From: Bog-793 sp963761425
Lineage (GTDB): Bacteria; Actinomycetota; Acidimicrobiia; Acidimicrobiales; Bog-793
Length of the DNA stretch: 64,000 nt
Direction: 5' to 3'
Assembly: GCA_963761425.1 (NCBI GenBank)
Contig: CAVXGQ010000006.1
Span: 62,001-126,000 of the forward strand
Part shown: positions 25,615 through 33,301 of the stretch, piece by piece
How positions within the stretch are numbered: position 1 is the stretch's first letter
Layout of the letters: each line of letters begins with the position of its first letter
Program-made: the position numbers and the translations under genes
The notes under the pieces: model-generated
What the model was told of the DNA's origin: nothing
What the model saw: only the letters and a program-made list of their open reading frames with translations
Databases searched by the model: none

Positions 25615-25845
25615 TCAGGTTTCGTCGTCGAGCGACTCGGGGTCGTCGAGCAGCGCGCCGAGCTCGGCCGCTTCCACGACGTCGAGCGGGGGGACTTCGT
25701 CCTCGGTTTCGTCGTCGAAGTCGACCTCGCTGTCGCGAGGAGCCACCTCCGCGGCGTCCTCGCGCTCGAGCACCGGCGGACCCTCCACGGTCGGGACGTC
25801 CTCGGGCCGGATCGTCACCGTGGGCCTGGGCTTGCGCCGCGACAT
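25615..25845 (-). CDS. small acidic hypothetical protein
   Basis: A 76-residue protein of no family known to me. Start ATG 25845 has an excellent GGAGG six bases upstream. The N-terminus MSRRKPRPTVTIRPEDVPTV is basic, and the rest is strongly acidic (EREDAAEVAPRDSEVDFDDE, then DDPESLDDET), without signal or membrane segment, so probably disordered. It resembles Pup in size and acidity but lacks the GG-Gln/Glu C-terminus and so is not Pup. It lies alone between the convergent SIMPL gene and ltaE. Confidence 0.6.
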   Translation of the reverse strand: MSRRKPRPTVTIRPEDVPTVEGPPVLEREDAAEVAPRDSEVDFDDETEDEVPPLDVVEAAELGALLDDPESLDDET

Positions 25846-26001
25846 CGCCGCACCTCCTTCTTCCACTTTGCCGCGCCCGGCCGACAAATGTCCGTCGGCC
25901 ACCGACAAGCAGGCTTCGGACAATCGGTCGCCCCGCGTCTCGCCGGAACCGGCAGCCACCGGTCACGGCGACCAACGACCCGTTCGGGGCGGTCCATCCG
26001 G

Positions 26002-27063
26002 TCAGGCCGAGCGCAACTCCTCGGCGATCACCGCCGCGAAGGCGTCGACGTCGGCCTCGGTGGTGTCGAACGCGGTCATCCAGCGCACCTCGCCGGTGGT
26101 CTCGTCCCAGGTGTAGAAGTGGAATCGCGCCTGGAGCCGACGAGTCGCCCCGCCGGGCAGAAGGGCGAAGACCGCGTTGGCCTCCACCGGTCGCACGATC
26201 TCGACCCCGGGAAGATCTCTGACCTTCTCGGCAAGCCGACGCGCCATGGCGTTCGCGTGCTGCGCGTTCTCTAGCCACAGATCGCCCGCCAGGAGCGCCT
26301 CGAACTGGACCGAGACGTAGCGCATCTTGGACGCGAGCTGCATCGCCGCCTTCCGGAGGTGGAGGAGCCCGCGCACCACGTCGGGGTTCAGGACGACGAT
26401 CGCCTCGCCGAACAGCAGGCCGTTCTTCGTCCCGCCGAACGAGACGACGTCCACTCCGACGTCGGTCGTGAACGCTCGGAAACCGACGCCGAGGGTCGCC
26501 GCCGCGTTGGCGAGACGGGCGCCGTCCACGTGCACCTTCATGCCGTAGCCGTGGGCCCGCTCGCAGATACGGGCTATTTCGTCAGGCGTATAACAGGTGC
26601 CGAGCTCCGTCGACTGGGTGATCGAAACGACGCGGGGCGACGCTCGGTGCTGGTTGTCCCAGCCCCAGGCGTGGACGTCGAGCGACTCGGCGGCGATCTT
26701 GCCGTCCGGGGCCTCGAGCGTGAGGAGCTTGATCCCGGCGACCTTCTCGGCGGCGGCGCATTCGTCGGTGTTGAGATGCGACGAGATCGCGCAGATGACC
26801 GAATCCCAGCGGTCCGTCATCGACTGCAGGCTCACCACGTTCGCCCCGGTGCCGTTGAAGACCGGGAAGGCTCGCGCCTCCCCACCGAAGTGGCGCTGAA
26901 AGACCTCCTGCAGGTGCGCGGTGTAAACGTCGTCCCCGTAGGAATCCTGATGTCCCTCGTTCGCGAGAGCGATAGCCGCGAGCACCTCCGGGTGGACAGA
27001 AGCGCAGTTGTCACTGGCGAATCCGCGGAAATCCGGGTCGTGGCGGCGGCTCGCGCTGGTCAC
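26002..27063 (-). CDS. ltaE: low-specificity L-threonine aldolase
   Basis: PLP enzyme cleaving L-threonine or allo-threonine to glycine and acetaldehyde. The 353-residue protein has FASDNCASVHPEVLAAIALANEG at the start, PVFNGTGANVVSLQ, the aspartate motif KVHVDGARLANAAATLG and the PLP lysine in VSFGGTKNGLLFGEA. This covers the full length of the family (about 345). ATG 27063 is the start. No operon partner is evident; the acidic 76-residue gene lies about 155 bases downstream. Confidence 0.92.
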   Translation of the reverse strand: MTSASRRHDPDFRGFASDNCASVHPEVLAAIALANEGHQDSYGDDVYTAHLQEVFQRHFGGEARAFPVFNGTGANVVSLQSMTDRWDSVICAISSHLNTDECAAAEKVAGIKLLTLEAPDGKIAAESLDVHAWGWDNQHRASPRVVSITQSTELGTCYTPDEIARICERAHGYGMKVHVDGARLANAAATLGVGFRAFTTDVGVDVVSFGGTKNGLLFGEAIVVLNPDVVRGLLHLRKAAMQLASKMRYVSVQFEALLAGDLWLENAQHANAMARRLAEKVRDLPGVEIVRPVEANAVFALLPGGATRRLQARFHFYTWDETTGEVRWMTAFDTTEADVDAFAAVIAEELRSA

Positions 27064-27348
27064 GACGAGAGATTAACCGTGACTCTGACCCAACCTCGGC
27101 CGGCGCGAACACGCCGATGGCCGCGGAGGCCGTGACCGTACTTCCCTGGCTCCCACCGGTCCGCACTCGGCTCGCCTCCACACGGGCGGAACCGCGACGA
27201 TCGCGACCTCCGTCGTGACGGCCCTGGCTCCCTCGGCGGCTGCTCGCCTCGGCCACGACAACACCCGGGCGGTCGGCGAACCTCGTCTTCCGGGAACTTC
27301 CTGCGGCCGATGGCTCGGTTGCCGCCGGCCCACGCGCCTCCCCGGCTC

Positions 27349-28398
27349 CTAAGAACCCGTGAAAGTCGTGAGTTCACTGATGAATTCCGGGGCGTACTGG
27401 AAGATGCTCGCGTACCCCGCGTCGGCGAAGATGACGAGACGCGAGTGGTTGATTCGCGCCGAAAGTTCTCGGGAGTTGGCAACCGGGACGACCTCGTCGT
27501 CTGATCCGGAGAAGATCAAGGTCGGGATCTGTATCGTCCGGAGGTCGCGGGTGACGGTGTCGCCGCGGTACGACTCCCGAACGAGGGCCCCTTGCGCCCT
27601 AATGGCCGGGCTGGTGATGTCATCCGGGCTGAGCTGACCGACATCGGCGAGCCAACTCGTCCGCGCCGTCTCCGCTCCCGGCGGGAAGAACAATCGGGAC
27701 AGGTCCGTCGTCGTCGCGGTCGGTGAAGCGAGGATCTGCGCGACGGACGCGCTCGGATGCCGGGACTGCGGCCCCCCCGGGATCGCGTCGGCAAGGACGA
27801 GGCGCCATACCAGCCCCGGATGGCGCTCGACGAGCGACATCGCGATCTCTCCCCCAAAGCCCCAGCCGACCACGGTCGGCTGGGTCAGTCCGAGTGACCA
27901 GATCAACCCGGCCGTCAGGTCCGCCAACCGCGCCACCGTCTGATGGCGCGTGCTCGGCGCCGAGTAACCGATCCCGGGATCGTCGAATACCGTCACGTGG
28001 TAGTACGACGCGAGCTCGAGGAGCACCTGGGGGTCCCAGGAAGTGAGGGAACCATGCTCTCCCGTGATGAGGACCAGATTGGGACCTGACCCAAAGCTGC
28101 GGAACGCGACCTGGACCGAACCCGCCCCCATCGTCCCGTTGGTCAGGAGCAGCGGCGCGATTCGACCGGGCGCGACCGGCAACACGCTCACCCGCTCGAC
28201 CGGGCCGAGCGTGGAAAAGGCGCCGCCGGCAGCCGAGCCGGGCACCGAGCTGCTGATCGGCAGCGTCGTCGTGGGGGAAAGCGCCGACGATCTTGAACCG
28301 ACCAGTGCTACGGAACCACCACCGCACGCCGCCATGTCCAGCGCGAGCAGGCCGGCGGCTCCGAGAGCGCCAAGCGGGCGCCATCGGCGCACGGTCAC
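27349..28398 (-). CDS. alpha/beta-hydrolase-fold lipoprotein lacking catalytic Ser and His
   Basis: A 349-residue secreted lipoprotein: signal peptide ending in a lipobox-like LDMAAC (Cys25) and a Ser/Thr-rich spacer to about residue 60, then an alpha/beta hydrolase fold (VQVAFRSFGSGPNLVLITGE, YYHVTVFDDPGIGYS, lid region, IPTLIFSGSDDEVVPVANSRE). At the nucleophile elbow, where relatives have GWSxGG, it reads GWGFGG with Gly180 in place of Ser. In the final loop, normally DAGH, it reads DAGY with Tyr329 in place of His; the Asp300/301 acid is kept. It therefore looks like a pseudoenzyme, perhaps a binding or scaffold protein. Start ATG 28398, 13 bases from the aminotransferase stop. Confidence 0.8.
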   Translation of the reverse strand: MTVRRWRPLGALGAAGLLALDMAACGGGSVALVGSRSSALSPTTTLPISSSVPGSAAGGAFSTLGPVERVSVLPVAPGRIAPLLLTNGTMGAGSVQVAFRSFGSGPNLVLITGEHGSLTSWDPQVLLELASYYHVTVFDDPGIGYSAPSTRHQTVARLADLTAGLIWSLGLTQPTVVGWGFGGEIAMSLVERHPGLVWRLVLADAIPGGPQSRHPSASVAQILASPTATTTDLSRLFFPPGAETARTSWLADVGQLSPDDITSPAIRAQGALVRESYRGDTVTRDLRTIQIPTLIFSGSDDEVVPVANSRELSARINHSRLVIFADAGYASIFQYAPEFISELTTFTGS

Positions 28399-28411
28399 CT
28401 CGTCGCGCCGA

Positions 28412-29797
28412 TCAGCCGGCGCGTCGGAGTGAGCCCTTGACGAGCGTCTTGCCGAACTCGACGATCAACGAGGAATTCCGTTCGGCGTCAGTGAGCACGT
28501 CGTCCAACGCAGCAGCGAAGTAGTCGACCTCATCCTGGCCGATGATGAGCGGCGGCAGCAGCTTCACGACGTTCATCGAGTCCGCTGCGACCTGGGTGAG
28601 GATCCCGTACCGGGCAAAGAGTGGCCCGACGACGATCTGCGAGAACAGCCCCTTGCGTGCCGCCTCGAGCAGCCGAAAGCGGGTCCGCTGGCGGAACGAC
28701 GACGGCTCGCCGAAGACCAGCCCGATCATCAGGCCTTTGCCGCGCACCGTCTGGAAGGTCTCGTGACGCTCGATGAGCGGCGCGAGCGCTTTGTCGAATG
28801 CATCTCCCGTCATCCGGGCCCGGTCGACGAGGTTCTCATCGTCGAGGGTCGCGAGCGTGGCGAGGGCGGCGACCATCGCAAGTTGGTTGTTTTTGAACGT
28901 CGAAGAATGGACCATCGCCCGGTCCATCGACGAGTAGACCTTGTCCGAGACACGAGAGGTGCACACCATCGCGCCGATCGGCACGAATCCCCCCGAAAGC
29001 GCTTTGGACATCGTCACGATGTCGGGAACCAAGCCGTAATGCTCGTAAGCCCAGAGACGGCCGGTTCGCCCGAGACCGGTCTGAACCTCGTCGGCGACGA
29101 GGAGGGTCCCGTAGCGGCGACACAGATCGGATACCGCGTCCCAGTACTCCTGAGGGGCGATGTTGACCCCCTTGCCCTGGATCGGCTCGACGACGAAGGC
29201 GGCGACGTCGCGCGATCGCAACTCGCGCTCCAGCGCGTCAGCGTTCCCGAACGGCACCTCGCCGATCCCGGGAATGAACGGCCCAAATCCCTTGCGGAAC
29301 TCCGCCCCACCGTTCAACGACAGCGCGCCAAGGGTCAGGCCGTGGAACGCGTGGTCGCAGTGCAAGACCCGGGATCGTCCCGTGGCGAACCGGGAGAACT
29401 TGAGCGCGGCCTCGATTGCTTCCGCCCCGGAGTTGGTGAAGAAAACCCTGCCCATGCCCGGATGGCAACGCTTCAACACCTCACTTGCCAGTACCCCTGG
29501 CAGCAGTGCCGCATCCATCTGCACGAGACTCGGCAAATCGGCGTCGATCGCCTCGTGGAGAGCCTTCTTTAGCGCCGGGTGGCTCCGACCCAGGGCGAAG
29601 ACGCCAAACCCGGCCAGGAAGTCCAGATAACGACGGCCATCGGCATCGTAGAGATAGGCGCCCTCGCCACGGGTGTAGAAGCGGTCAAATCCGATCGAAC
29701 GGAGAACCCTCACGAGCTGGGGATTGATGTACCGGCTGTAGAGATCGAAGTTCTCACCCCGGTGACTGGTCAGCACTTGGTCCAGATCGAAGCCCAT
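28412..29797 (-). CDS. class III pyridoxal-phosphate aminotransferase
   Basis: A 461-residue PLP aminotransferase of fold type I, class III (acetylornithine, 4-aminobutyrate, putrescine type); the substrate cannot be fixed. Motifs seen are FDRFYTRGEGAYLYDADGRRYLDFLAG, VFFTNSGAEAIEAALKFSR, the Asp of LLVADEVQTGLGRTG and the PLP lysine in VTMSKALSGGFVPIGA. The N-terminus has an extra 40-residue extension. Start ATG 29797 is six bases after GGAGG; ATG 29803 overlaps that site. It precedes the hydrolase-like lipoprotein by 13 bases and is probably cotranscribed with it. Confidence 0.88.
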   Translation of the reverse strand: MGFDLDQVLTSHRGENFDLYSRYINPQLVRVLRSIGFDRFYTRGEGAYLYDADGRRYLDFLAGFGVFALGRSHPALKKALHEAIDADLPSLVQMDAALLPGVLASEVLKRCHPGMGRVFFTNSGAEAIEAALKFSRFATGRSRVLHCDHAFHGLTLGALSLNGGAEFRKGFGPFIPGIGEVPFGNADALERELRSRDVAAFVVEPIQGKGVNIAPQEYWDAVSDLCRRYGTLLVADEVQTGLGRTGRLWAYEHYGLVPDIVTMSKALSGGFVPIGAMVCTSRVSDKVYSSMDRAMVHSSTFKNNQLAMVAALATLATLDDENLVDRARMTGDAFDKALAPLIERHETFQTVRGKGLMIGLVFGEPSSFRQRTRFRLLEAARKGLFSQIVVGPLFARYGILTQVAADSMNVVKLLPPLIIGQDEVDYFAAALDDVLTDAERNSSLIVEFGKTLVKGSLRRAG

Positions 29798-29994
29798 CGC
29801 CATCCTCCACGCGTCGAAGGCCCCAGCGTATAGGCAGCACACTGCTTCGCACGGGGCGCATGCGACCGGGTGGTACTGTCCCCGAAAGTGCGCGCTGGGC
29901 CCTATCTGCGACGATGGACGCACCTGACCCGGACGGAGCACGATGTCGACGGCACCGCTTCCCGAACGAGTCGTCGACCCCTGACGGCCAGCGC

Positions 29995-31959
29995 ATGACG
30001 GACGCCGCGAGCCCCTGGGAGGGGGGGAGCCGAGAACCGGAAGCCGCTGCCGCGCGCCGTCGGGCCCGGCTGTGGCGCTACGGCCCACCGGTGCTGTGCG
30101 TGCTCACCTACAGCGTTCTAGCCGCCTTCGTCTACGGCGTTCATCCCCCCGCCACGAGCGCCACACTGCCGCCGTGCGCCTGCGGCGACATCCCCCCGGG
30201 GGTCTGGTTCCTCGCCTGGCCGGCCTACGCCTTTTCGCACGGTCTCAACCCGCTGTACACGAGCTGGGCCGACGTCCCCTACGGCGTGAACCTGATGAAC
30301 AACACCTCAACGCCGCTGCTCGGCATCCTCTTCGCGCCGTTCACGCTCGCCTTCGGGGCCCTCTCGACCTACAGCCTGCTCATGCGGACGGCATTCGCCT
30401 TGTCGGGAATCTCGATGTGTTTCGTGCTGCGACGCTGGACCAAGTGGTGGCCGGCCGCGTTCGTCGGGGGGCTCGTCTACGAGTTCTCTCCCTACATGGT
30501 CGGCCAGTCCCAGTCCCACCTGTTTCTGATCTTCCTCCCCTTGCCCCCAATCATCGCGGTGCTACTTGAGGAGCTGGTCGTCCGTCAAAGGCACCTCCTC
30601 AGAAACGGCATCCTCTTGGGTCTGGTCGTCGTGGCGCAGTTCATGATCTCCGCCGAGGTCCTCGGAATCACGCTGTTCGCGGCCGCCTGCGCTCTCGTGG
30701 TGATGGCGATCCTCCACCCGGTGGCGACCCGCGAGAGGTTCCGGGCCATCGCGCGCGGCGGGTCGGTCGCCGTCATCACCGCTCTCGTCCTCGGCGGGTA
30801 CCCGCTCTGGGTCTACTTCTTCGGCCCCTACCACGTGTCGGGGCCGCCCCACCCGATCGCCGAACTCGAAGCCTACGAATCCAGCTTCGGCTCGCTGATC
30901 TTTCCGACCAACCTGCAACGCATCGGCTTCGGCAGCTGGCTCGCCAAGGGCATGGCACTGACCCTGCAGAACGGCGTTGAGTCGACGACCTATCTCGGCA
31001 TCCCGCTACTGGTGTTTCTGGCTTTCCTCGTCATCCGCTGCCGACGGGTCGCCCATGTCCAGCTGTTCTCCCTCGTCGCCGTCGGAGCCTGGGTGATCAC
31101 GCTCGGGGCCGAACGCCGCGGCATCAAGCTCCCCTACGACCTCATCGCCAGGATCCCGCTTCTCAACGGCGCCCTCGACCTGCGCTACTCGTTCCTCATC
31201 TACCTCGGGGTCTCGATCATCGTCGCGGTCGGACTCGATCGGATGCGACGGGAAGGGGTCCTCACCGGTCTCGGTCGACGTCGCCCCGCGCCGGTGGCGG
31301 CGGATCAGGCTCCCGGCTATCCCGAGTCGTTGCCGCCCTGGTCCCGACGACAACTCGCCCGATCCCTCGGCTGCCTCGGGATTGCGGCCCTGGCGCTGGC
31401 GCCGCTTTTCCCGGCCCTTCCGTATTCCTCGACTTCGCCCGGGGTTCCGGCGTTGTTCACCGCGGCGAACTCCCCGCTGCGGTCCGGCTCGGTCGTGCTC
31501 TCGTACCCGTTGCCCATCGGTTACGAAGGCTTCAACGACCAGGCCCTGCTCTGGCAGGCCGCGGCCAGGATGCGCTTCAAGCTGATCGCCTTCCGCGGCG
31601 CGGTCTCCAACCGGGCGGGGGGTAAACCCCTGCGAGATGCCGCACTTCTCCTGCCGCCCTACGCGGCCGAGAAAGTGCTCCTCTACTACTTCTACCATCG
31701 ACCGAGCCCTCCACCGCCCAACGACGCGGCCACGGCGAAGGAGATCCGGACCTTTCTTGTGCGCTACGACGTGGGCGCCGTCACCGTCGTCCCCCAGGGT
31801 CGCCCGGTCCGAAAGGTCATCGCCTACTTCGAAGCGGCGCTCGGTGTACCGCCGGTCACCTTCCACGAGGCGTACATCTGGCCCCACGTGCAGCAGGACC
31901 TTCGACGGCTCCCGTCGCCTGACCGAACCGGGACCGGACAGGCTTCTGCCAGGAAGTGA
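29995..31959 (+). CDS. polytopic membrane protein, GT-C glycosyltransferase-like
   Basis: A 654-residue integral membrane protein. The segment after the first helix reads CACGDIPPGVWFLAWPAYAFSHGLNPLYTSWADVPYGVNLMNNTSTPLLG, a layout seen in GT-C type glycosyltransferases, followed by about ten hydrophobic helices to residue 520 and a large C-terminal extracytoplasmic part (YSSTSPGVPALFTAANSPLRSGSVVLSYPL on). Such proteins add sugars from lipid donors at the outer face. The start is uncertain: ATG 29995 (MTDAASPWEGG) is chosen, though the frame is open upstream to 29860. Function is inferred from topology. Confidence 0.65.
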   Translation: MTDAASPWEGGSREPEAAAARRRARLWRYGPPVLCVLTYSVLAAFVYGVHPPATSATLPPCACGDIPPGVWFLAWPAYAFSHGLNPLYTSWADVPYGVNLMNNTSTPLLGILFAPFTLAFGALSTYSLLMRTAFALSGISMCFVLRRWTKWWPAAFVGGLVYEFSPYMVGQSQSHLFLIFLPLPPIIAVLLEELVVRQRHLLRNGILLGLVVVAQFMISAEVLGITLFAAACALVVMAILHPVATRERFRAIARGGSVAVITALVLGGYPLWVYFFGPYHVSGPPHPIAELEAYESSFGSLIFPTNLQRIGFGSWLAKGMALTLQNGVESTTYLGIPLLVFLAFLVIRCRRVAHVQLFSLVAVGAWVITLGAERRGIKLPYDLIARIPLLNGALDLRYSFLIYLGVSIIVAVGLDRMRREGVLTGLGRRRPAPVAADQAPGYPESLPPWSRRQLARSLGCLGIAALALAPLFPALPYSSTSPGVPALFTAANSPLRSGSVVLSYPLPIGYEGFNDQALLWQAAARMRFKLIAFRGAVSNRAGGKPLRDAALLLPPYAAEKVLLYYFYHRPSPPPPNDAATAKEIRTFLVRYDVGAVTVVPQGRPVRKVIAYFEAALGVPPVTFHEAYIWPHVQQDLRRLPSPDRTGTGQASARK

Positions 31960-31999
31960 CGGCCGGAGAACGAGACAGCCCGTCGGTAGCCTCAACGTG

Positions 32000-33301
32000 A
32001 TGGCCGGCAGCCCGCAGGCGTCGTTCTGTTTCATCCACGCGGCCGACCTGCACCTCGATACCCCATTCCAGGACGTCCACGGTCTGCCAGCGTTCGTCGC
32101 CGACGCGCTGCGGGAGGCGTCCCTGCAAGCCTTCGACTCGATCGTCGAGCTCGCCCTGGAACGCAAAGCCGCCTTCGTCGTCATCGCCGGCGACGTCTAT
32201 GACGGCCCGGAGCGCGGTCTGCGTGCCCAGGCGCATTTCCACAGGGGACTTTCCCTCCTAGCCGGCGAGGGGATCCCGAGCTTCGTGGTGCACGGCAATC
32301 ACGACCCGGTGACGACGGGTTGGTCAGCGGTGAGCTCCTGGCCAGAAGGGGTGACCATCTTCGGCGCGGACTCGGTGGGTCTCGTACCGGTGGAACGGGA
32401 TGGATCGGTCATCGCCACCGTCCAGGGCATCAGCTACGCGACCCGGGAGACCACCGAAAACCTCTCACTGCGGTTCCGACGTCCCGCCGGCCCGGGCCTC
32501 CACATCGGCCTCCTGCACTGCTATCTGGAGGGAACCGTGGGCTACGACGCCTACAGCCCCTGCAGCCTCGACGACCTTCGTCGGGCACGCCTCGACTACT
32601 GGGCGCTCGGACACATCCACACCCGACGCATCATCGCGGGAACCGGGCCACGGGACCCCTGGATCGTCTACCCCGGAAACAGCCAGTCCCGCAGCCCCAA
32701 GCCGAGCGAGCAGAGCGCCAAGGGGGTGGTCGTCGTCCACGTACGAGAAGGCGTCGTCGGCGAGGTGGAGTTCGTGCCCTGCGATCGCGTCCGTTTCGAG
32801 GAGATCGAGTGCCCGATCGAAGGCCTGGCCGACTTCCCGTCGCTCGTAGAGCGTCTCGTCGATCTGGGAAACGAACGCCTCGCCGCGGCCGAAGGACGGT
32901 CCGTCATCCTGCGCGTCCGTCTGGTTGGTCCGGGTGAACTGCATAGCATCCTCGCCCGACCCGGCGCGTCTGACGACCTCCTGCGGGAGCTGCGCGAAGG
33001 CGCTTCAGACCTCCGACCGTTCTGCTGGTGGGACGAGATCAAAGATGCCACCCGAGGGATCGTCGATCGGGAGGAGATCCGCCGTCGCGGCGATTTCGCC
33101 GCGGACCTCCTCGAGCTCGCCGAAAGCGTTCGCCTCGACCCGGCTTTCCGTTCCGAGCTCGCGGCTCGTCTCGTCGCCGAAGCGCCCCGCCCCTTCACCG
33201 GGGCCCTCGACGCCATCGTCAGCGACGATGAGCGGCTCGCCCGGCTCCTCGACGAGGCGACATCCCTAGCACTCGATCTGGTCGCGGGGGACGAGGCGTG
33301 A
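32000..33301 (+). CDS. yhaO: YhaO/SbcD-like metallophosphoesterase (DNA exonuclease family)
   Basis: A 433-residue calcineurin-type phosphoesterase. Motifs: FIHAADLHLDTPF, IAGDVYDG, VVHGNHDP, LLHCYLEG and LDYWALGHIHTRRI give the D-H, GD, GNHD, H and GHxH set of SbcD/Mre11 nucleases. Family role: the nuclease subunit of a complex with a YhaN/SbcC-type ATPase. The C-terminal 170 residues are helical and typical of YhaO. Start ATG 32000 or GTG 31997. It overlaps the next gene by GTGA, a clear two-gene unit. Confidence 0.85.
   Translation: MAGSPQASFCFIHAADLHLDTPFQDVHGLPAFVADALREASLQAFDSIVELALERKAAFVVIAGDVYDGPERGLRAQAHFHRGLSLLAGEGIPSFVVHGNHDPVTTGWSAVSSWPEGVTIFGADSVGLVPVERDGSVIATVQGISYATRETTENLSLRFRRPAGPGLHIGLLHCYLEGTVGYDAYSPCSLDDLRRARLDYWALGHIHTRRIIAGTGPRDPWIVYPGNSQSRSPKPSEQSAKGVVVVHVREGVVGEVEFVPCDRVRFEEIECPIEGLADFPSLVERLVDLGNERLAAAEGRSVILRVRLVGPGELHSILARPGASDDLLRELREGASDLRPFCWWDEIKDATRGIVDREEIRRRGDFAADLLELAESVRLDPAFRSELAARLVAEAPRPFTGALDAIVSDDERLARLLDEATSLALDLVAGDEA

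Noticed and set aside
25615..25845. Pup (prokaryotic ubiquitin-like protein)
   Set aside because: Size and acidity fit but there is no C-terminal GGQ/GGE, and no proteasome genes are near.
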